Shown one piece after another: positions 1-6,500 of a stretch of 6,502 nt of DNA (positions within the stretch are counted from its first letter, which is position 1; each line of letters opens with the position of its first letter). The stretch is from a bacterium. Its GTDB lineage: Bacteria > Myxococcota_A > Bradymonadia > UBA7976 > UBA1532. Under the pieces are notes generated by a model. The model saw only the letters and a list, made by a program, of their open reading frames with translations. It was not told where the DNA came from and searched no databases. The stretch spans positions 1 through 6,502 of the forward strand of contig JAUHVS010000346.1 in assembly GCA_030424955.1 (NCBI GenBank), given 5' to 3'. A program made the position numbers and the translations under genes.

Positions 1-310
1 CCGCCGCGTCCAGCGCGCGGGCGCTGTGCAGGATGTAGGGATCGGCCGCTGTGTCCGCCGGACAGACTGTCAGCCGGCCCGCCCGCCGATCTTGCGCGAG
101 GCGGGCGCGCTCGGTGTCGCCCGCCTCTCGGCGGAGCCACCCGAAGACGTTGGCGTCGAACACCATCACCCAGCGCTGCGGGCACAGCGTCGCGAGCACG
201 GCGTCGACGACGGTGTAGAGCCACGCGGCGTCCGGCCGCGTGCCCGCCGACGCCCGAGAGAAGGCGACGTTGGCGGCGTCGAAGATCACGACAGTGGGCT
301 GGGCGGGCAT
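1..310 (-). CDS. NYN/Zc3h12a-like (PIN-fold) ribonuclease domain protein, N-terminal 103 residues (gene continues beyond left edge)
   Basis: Seen: reading leftwards from the ATG complementary to 308-310, the frame stays open to the window edge and gives 103 residues. A hydrophobic first strand, VVIFDAANVAF (residues 7-17), holds Asp11 and Asn14. A second strand, WVMVFDANVF (47-56), follows, and TVCPADTAADPYILHSARAL (81-100) holds Asp90. Known: NYN and Zc3h12a/Regnase-type nucleases share a first-strand D-x-x-N motif and a later acidic motif ahead of an I/L-rich helix, which together bind the catalytic metal; members cleave single-stranded RNA. Inference: this is a cytoplasmic RNase of that superfamily. 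Only one Asp (Asp90) is present where many members have two, and the remaining acidic residues and the 'SND'-type motif would lie outside the window. There is no signal peptide. The start is supported by AGGAG six bases upstream. The gene is divergent from the large lipoprotein gene. Alternative: another PIN-like domain protein or a domain of a longer protein. The fold call is fairly sure; the biological role is unknown. Confidence 0.75.
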   Translation of the reverse strand, partial: MPAQPTVVIFDAANVAFSRASAGTRPDAAWLYTVVDAVLATLCPQRWVMVFDANVFGWLRREAGDTERARLAQDRRAGRLTVCPADTAADPYILHSARALDAA

Positions 311-316
311 GGCGGG

Positions 317-321
317 CTCCT
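317..321 (-). promoter_or_regulatory. Shine-Dalgarno site of the NYN-domain gene
   Basis: On the minus strand these bases read AGGAG, with a six-base spacer (311-316) before the ATG at 310-308. This is a near-consensus ribosome binding site at optimal spacing, and it fixes the start of the left-hand gene. Confidence 0.75.
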
Positions 322-379
322 GGCTGGGGTGGCGGTGCATGCCCAAAGCGACGATCCGCCCGCGGCCAACCGGACGGCG

Positions 380-389
380 CCCGATCGGG
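380..389. repeat. 10-base palindrome in the divergent intergenic region
   Basis: CCCGATCGGG is perfectly self-complementary and lies roughly midway between the two gene starts (70 bases from the left ATG, 115 from the right). It could be half of a regulator site, but no second copy is visible nearby and chance is a fair explanation in such GC-rich DNA. Confidence 0.25.
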
Positions 390-493
390 GAGGGGGCCCG
401 GCGACAAGGCCCGGCCACAAACCGACCGGTGGATCCGCCGCGGTTGCGGGTCTGGCGGCCGGATCGCGCGTCTTGAGTGTCGCCACCGTTCCC

Positions 494-498
494 GAGAG
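494..498 (+). promoter_or_regulatory. Probable Shine-Dalgarno site of the lipoprotein gene
   Basis: GAGAG lies six bases before the ATG at 505. It is a weaker match to the anti-Shine-Dalgarno sequence than the left gene's site. It helps choose the start, because the frame is also open upstream to the left edge of the window. Confidence 0.45.
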
Positions 499-504
499 CG
501 CCGT

Positions 505-555
505 ATGTCCCGTCTCATCCTGTGCCTGTTCGCCAGCGTGGCGTTTGTGGGCTGC
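505..555 (+). other. Lipoprotein signal peptide and lipobox
   Basis: Residues 1-17 have a single Arg (position 3), a short hydrophobic core LILCLFASVAFV, and Gly16-Cys17. Signal peptidase II would cut before Cys17, which would be lipidated. Phe at -3 is less common than Leu but tolerated. The mature N-terminus continues CPDVDPSNPYDPSTP, an acidic, Pro-rich tether typical of surface lipoproteins. Whether the protein ends on the inner membrane, outer membrane or cell surface cannot be read from this; with this much beta-repeat sequence the outer surface is more plausible. Confidence 0.8.
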
Positions 556-3500
556 CCGGACGTGGATCCGAGCAACCCGTACGATCCCAGCACGCCGGCC
601 GCGCAGCAGGCCGCGGGCACCCTGTCGGGGGCCGTGGTGCTGCCCGACGGCTTCGGCGCCGCCCGCTTGGCTGAGAGCGCGGTGGAGCTGTCGCAGGACG
701 GCGAGCTGATCACCCGGCTGGCGCTCGTGGCCGACGCCGACGCGGTACCGCCCCGCGCCCCATTCACCTTCGAGGGCGTCGTGGGCGGCCGCTACGCGGT
801 GCGCGCCGTGGTGCCCGGCTTCGTGGTGCCCGCGGTGCGCATCGAGCTGGCCATCGGGGCGTCCGCTCGCCTGGGCGATCTGGAGGCGCTGCCCATCAAC
901 CCCGCGGGCGATCCCGACGCGATCCCCACCGGCATCGAGGGGGTGGCCCGGCGGGCCGGGGGCGGCGACAGCGGCCACGGCGGGATCCGGGTGGACGTGG
1001 TGGACACCCCCTACGCGGCCGTGACGACGGCGGCCGGCGCCTTCCGCCTGACCCTCGGCCCGGGCGCCTACACCCTGCGCGTGTCGGCCGAGGGCCACGA
1101 GACCGAGACCGTGGCGGACGTCAGCGTGACGGCCGAGGGCGTCACCGCCCTGCCCGCCGAGGTCGTGCTGCGGGGCGCGCCCGCCCGGCTGTTTGGCCGG
1201 GTCGCCCCGCCCGAGGGGGCCGACGGCGCCTTCGACTTCGCCGAGAGCCGCGTCGCCCTGTGGCCCATCGACGCCGAGCCCGCCGCCGAGCCCCTCGCGC
1301 AGGCCGCCGTGGACGCCCGCGGGGACTTCGATCTGCCCGGCCTGGACGGCGGCCGCTACCGCCTGCAGGCGCAGCGCGAGGGCTTCGTGGGCACGGTGGC
1401 CGCGGCGACCGTCAACCCCGGTGAGGCGGCCGAGGTGCCGGGCCTGGCGCTGCGGATCGTGCTCGCCGAGCAGGGGCTGCTGTCGGGCGTGGCCCGGCTG
1501 GCCGGGGCCGCCGATCACAGCGACATCCGCGTGGAGCTGGTGGGCAGCGCGCGGGGCGCCACCACCAACGCCGACGGCGACTGGGCCTTCGAGGCGCCGC
1601 CCGGGGTGCACACCCTGCGCCTGACCCACCCCGGCTACGGCACCGCCCAGGTGCAGGCCCCCCGGCTGGAGGCGGGCGGCGCCGCCCTGGTGGATCCGGT
1701 GGTCTTGACGGCCGATCCGGGCGCGGTCCGGGGGCAGGTGCGCATCGACCCCGCCTTCGCCGGGCGCGATCTGCTGGGCCAGGTGGCGGTGCGGCTCGCC
1801 CCCATCCGGGCGGACGGCACCCTGGGCGAGGCCCGCGAGGCCGGCGCGCAGCCCGCGGCCGACGACCCCGAGCAGGGCACCTTCGCCTTCGCCGATCTGT
1901 CGCCCGGTCCCTATCAGATCGAGGCCCGCCTCGAGGGCTTCCAGCCCAGCTTCCGCGCTCTCGAGGTCGCCCCCGGCGCCCAGGTGGCGGCCGGGGTGCT
2001 CTTCATGAGCCCCGCCGCGGCCGAGGCGGTGGTGCTGGGCGAGGCCCGGCGCGGCTGCGCGGGCTGCGACCACGGCGGCATCCGGGTCGAGGCCGTCGGC
2101 ACGCCCTTCGTGGCCCTCACCAACAGCGACGGCGCCTTCCGCCTGGCGGTGACGGCCGGGCAGTTCACCCTGCGCTACAGCGCCGAGGGCTACGGCGCCG
2201 AGGTCAGCGCGCCGCTGGCCGTGGCCCAGGGCGAGCCCGCGCAGGCCGCCCCCGTGGTGTTGAGCGCGCTGCCCGCCCAGGTGACCGGCCAGATCCTGCG
2301 GCTGGACGGCAGCGGCCGCCGGGGCCCCGCCGTGGGCGCCACGGTCGCGGTGGTGGACGCGGCCGGCGCGGTGCGCGCGGCGGGCCCGGTCGGCGCGGAC
2401 GGCACCCTGGCCCTGTCGGTGCCCGGGGGGGCCGGCCCCGCCGAGATCAGCGTCAGCCTGCCCCGGCATGTGAGCGCGCAGCGCGCCCTCGCGCTGGTGC
2501 CCGGCGCCGCCACCGATCTGGGCGAGGTGCTGCTGGATCTGGAGCGCGGCGAGCTGCGCGGGGTGGTGGCCGCGCCGGGGCTGGCCCGCGGCGGCTCGGT
2601 GACGGTCATCGCCACCGGGGCGGTGGGCGACGCCGTCACCGCGGGCCTGCGGCAGACCGTGACCCCGCCCCCCGGCGACGGGGCGTGGGCGCTGCCCAAC
2701 CTGCCCGCGGGCGGCTGGGTGCTCACCGCGGTGGCTGCGGGGCACGTGCCGAGCGCCGCACAGCCGGTGCAGCTTGGGCTGGGCCAGAGCGTGCAGGCCG
2801 ATCTCGCGCTCGCCCTGCGGGCCGTGCAGATCGAGGCGCCCGCGGTGGTGGCGGCCGACGAGGCGCAGGTGACCGTCGGCGGCGACGCCGATCTGACCTT
2901 CGCCCGCGCCTGGGCCGGGGTTGAGCCGGGGCCCTTCGTGCGCCTGGACGCCGGCCGCCTGACGGTCCCCCTGCCGGCCGAGGACGGCGCGGTGACGCTG
3001 CAGGTGCAGGCGGCCAACGCCCTGGCGGCGGATCCGGCGCAGGCGGGCGATCCGCTGGCCTTCGCCTCCGAGATCACCGAGCGGACCATCATCCGCGACA
3101 CCCAGGCGCCGGACGTCTGGGCGCTGACGGCGCCTGACCTGGTGGCGGCGCCCGAGGTCACCGTGACCCTGGACTGCCGCGACGCCCTCGCGCCCAGCGG
3201 CGCGCTGCGGGTGGCGGTGCGCGTGGACGGCGAGCTGGCCTTCGAGGGCCCCTACGTGCCGCGGGTGCTGATCCCGCTGCCGGGCGGCGACGGCGTGCGC
3301 GCCATCGAGGCCACCTGCACCGACTGGGCGGGGCACACCACCGCGCCCCTCGGCCAGGCCGTGCGGGTCGACCGGGCGGGCCCCACGGTGCAGGCGTTCG
3401 CGGTGGGGGATGGCCGCGCCAACCTGCAGCTCGACGCGCCCCGCGCCCTGGTGACGGTGGCGCTGGAGGACGCGGACGTGGCCGTCGCCACGGCCATCGA

Positions 3501-6500
3501 GGCGGGCGCCCTGGACTGCGCCGCGGCGGACTACCGCTGGCCGGCCGCCGGCACCTTCGTGGTCGCCCTCCCGGCGGGCGACGGGCCCCGCCAGCTCAAC
3601 CTGTGCGCCATCGACCGGGCGGGGAACACCACCGGGCCCATCGCGAGCAACGGGTTCATCGTCGACACGACCGCGCCCGCGGTGGGGCGGCTGAGCCTCG
3701 CGGGGGGCCGCGACTGGACCCGGGCGCCCCAGGTGGCCCTGCAGGTAGACACCGACGAGCCCGGGCTGCGCCTGGCGCTGGACGGGGACGTCGCGGCCGC
3801 CGAGTACGCGCCGGGCGAGTGGCCAGCCGAGCTGGTGTTCCTCGGCGGCGACGGCCCGAAGCTGGTCACCGCCCGGCTCATCGACGCCGCCGGCAACGCC
3901 TCGCCGGCCTTCTCGGACACCGTCACCCTTGATCGCCAGGCCCCCGCGGCGGGTCAGGTCGCGCTGGCCGATGGGCTGGCCGAGGTGGCCAGCCGGCTGA
4001 TCCCGATCACCGTGCGCGGCACTGCGCCGGACACCATGCGCTTCTGGGAGGGCGCCCCCGACGCGGCGTGCGCCGCGGTGGCCTGCGAGGCCGACGGCTT
4101 CGTGGCCTTCAGCCCGGCGACGGAGATCACGCTGAGCGAGGGCCAGGGCGCCAAGCGCGTCTGCTGGCAGCTCTGCGACCGGGCGGGCAACGCGGCGCCT
4201 GTGGGCCAGGGCGATCTGGCCCTCGGCCCCTACCTGCCGCGCCCCGTGCCCACCCTCGCGGCGGTCCAGCCGTCCGTCGTGCAGGCCTTCCAGGGCCCGG
4301 GCCGCATCACGCTGACCGGGGCGGGCATCGCCGCCGACACCGAGCTGGTGATCGGCGACTTCGCGGTGCCTTGCGAGGGCGGCGCCGTCGACTGTCAGGC
4401 CGACGCCCCCGGGCGCTGCGCCGACGCCTGCGCCGCCACCCTGCCGGCCGCGGTGCTCGCGAGCGCGGGCACCTACGCGGTCAGCCTGCGCACCCCGGCG
4501 CCGGGGGGCGGGCGATCCGACGTGCAGTTCTTGAGCGTGGTCGCCCCCATCGCGACGGTGGTCGACCTGACCCCCCGCGGGGTCACCCCGTTCGACGCCG
4601 ACGGCGAGCGCATCGCCACCCTCGACGTGACCGTGGTGGGCTACGACCTGCTCGACAACACCACCTACCGCCTCGAGGCCGTGAGCGGCGAGGTGATCGA
4701 CGTGCAGCCCATCGAGCTGGCGGGGGTGGATCCCGATCGGCCCCAGCGGGCGGTCACGGTGCGCTTCGACGCCGAGCGCCTGCCGGTCCCGCGGGAGGGG
4801 GTGCGGCTCACGCTGTCGGTGGTCAACCCGTCGCCCGGTGGGGGCACGACCCAGGTGCCCCTGGGCTGGAACCCCGAGCTGGTGGCCTGCGACGTCGACG
4901 CGGGCTGCCGCTCTCAGCTCGACCGCTACCGCACGCCGACCGCGGACGGCGCGGGCGTGCAGCAGGCGTACTTCATGGACTGGCCCGCCGAGGGGGGCGT
5001 GTCCTGGCGGGGGGGCGCGCGGGCCCGCCTGCTCGTCGAGGGCGTCGCGTCCGGGCTCGCGGCGGTGGCGCAGGCCCCGGTCGAGGTGCTGCCGGTGCCC
5101 CAGCAGCTGGGCGAGGGCCTCGTGCTCGAGGGCCCCCCGGTCGCCCACCCCGGGGTCGATCTGGTGGCGGCGCAGTGGCGCAGCTCGGGGGCTTTGGATC
5201 GCGAGGGCCGCGACTACAGAGTGATCGAGCTGCAGGACGTCGCCCAGCAGGTCCGCGTGGGGGATCTGACGGGGGACGGCTGGCCCGACATCGTCGCCGC
5301 GGGCAACGAGGTGCTCGATCCCGCCCGGGTGGGGCTGACCCTGCTGGTGGGCGGGCCCGAGCTGGCCGACTACCGCGTGGTGCAGCGCCGCGTCGCCCTG
5401 GGCGCGGGCCGCCTGGTGGCGCTCGAGGTGGCCGACGTGGACGGCGACGACTGGCCGGACGTGCTGGCGGTGATGGCCGACCAGGTGCAGATCCTGCGGG
5501 GCGGCCCGGACGGCCTCGCGCCGCCGCTCAGGCTGCGGCACGGGGGCCCGGCGCTGGTGGACCTGGCCTTGGGAGAGTGGGACGGCGACGGCCGCGCCGA
5601 CGGCCGGCTCATCGACGCTGAGGGCGCCCTGTACGGCCTCACCCAAGAGGCGGACGGGGCGCTGCGCCTGCGGGCGCTGCCGGGTCAAGGCGGCCTGCCG
5701 GTGCGCAGCCTGGAGGCCGCCGACCTGGACGGCGATGGCGTCACCGACCTGGTAGGCGTCGCGGCGCTGGCGGACGCTGAGCCCGTGATCGCGGCGTTCC
5801 TCAGCACCCGCGGCTTCGCGGCCCCGGTGTCGTCGGCGGCGGCCCCCGTCTACCCCCACCCGGAGCTGAGGCCGACGCTGGTGGACCGCTACCCGGGGCC
5901 GATCCTCGCGCTCGGCGATCTGGACGGGGACGGTACGCCGGACGCGGTGCACAACGACATCGGCAGCGGGGCGCGGGTGTACCGGGGCCTGGGGGACGGG
6001 CGCTTCGAGCTGCGCCAGGTGCTGCCGCGCGGGATCAACCCCGCCACCGGCCGGGCCCTGGACGATCAGCGCGACATTCAGCTGCTGGATATGACCGGTG
6101 ACGGTCGCCTCGACCTGTTCCAGGCGGCCTCGCTCAACTTCGGCAACAAGACGTCGGTCGCCGTGCCCGGGCGGGGGGACGGCACCTTCCCGGAGCCGGT
6201 GTACCCGAACGACGTCACGCTGCTGACCGGGCTGGCGCGGATCCACGATCTGGATCGCGACGGCCGGCTCGACCTCGTGACGTACCAGCGGACGGCGCGC
6301 TTCCTGGCGTTCCAGTTTGGCGCGGGGGGCCGGCCGCTGGATCGCCTGCAGGTGCAGGACTGCGCCGGCCAGCAGTGCGCCGGCCTCGCGCCGACGTCCA
6401 GGTTCGATCTGGGCGGCGACGGCCGGATGGACCTGGTCTTTACGGGCCAGGACCGCCTGGGCGTGCTGCGGCTGCAGGCCAACGGCAGCTTCGCGGCCCC

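Larger units (their letters stand above)
311..504. other. Divergent intergenic region between the NYN-domain gene and the lipoprotein gene
   Basis: These 194 bases separate two gene starts that point away from each other, so any promoters for both genes should lie here. No convincing -35/-10 pair is visible on either strand; the region is too GC-rich for sigma-70-like boxes to stand out. It holds a perfect 10-base palindrome, CCCGATCGGG (380-389), and an 8-base direct repeat, GGCCCGGC, at 395-402 and 408-415 with five bases between the copies. Either could be an operator, but in DNA of this composition such short matches also arise by chance. No RNA gene or terminator is apparent. Confidence 0.6.

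Noticed and set aside
444..480. TTGCGG and TTGAGT as -35 boxes for the lipoprotein gene
   Set aside because: No acceptable -10 hexamer lies 16-18 bases downstream of either; the matching bases are GC-rich.
1..504. N-terminal extension of the lipoprotein gene in its own frame
   Set aside because: The frame has no stop back to base 1, but an extension would run antisense through the NYN gene, bury the signal peptide and encode an Arg-rich stretch. ATG 505 with its lipobox is the better start.
26..709. Plus-strand open frame of 227 codons crossing the left gene, the spacer and the lipoprotein start
   Set aside because: It overlaps both real gene starts in wrong registers, and its product is an Arg/Ala/Pro/Gly mixture with no recognisable domain.
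2190..3161. Minus-strand open frame of 323 codons
   Set aside because: Its product is rich in Ser, Ala, Thr, Arg and Pro, of low complexity, with no family motif; it is antisense to the repeat region of the real gene.
4068..5621. Plus-strand open frame of 517 codons in another frame
   Set aside because: Its product is almost all Arg, Gly, Ala and Pro without hydrophobic strand patterns. It lies wholly within the Ig/TIG/FG-GAP coding region and is an out-of-frame shadow of high-GC codons.
286..6246. Minus-strand open frame of 1,986 codons
   Set aside because: It is the codon-aligned antisense of the lipoprotein gene. Its composition is Gly/Arg/His/Gln-rich with no domain signature, while the plus strand gives a signal peptide and clear repeat domains throughout.
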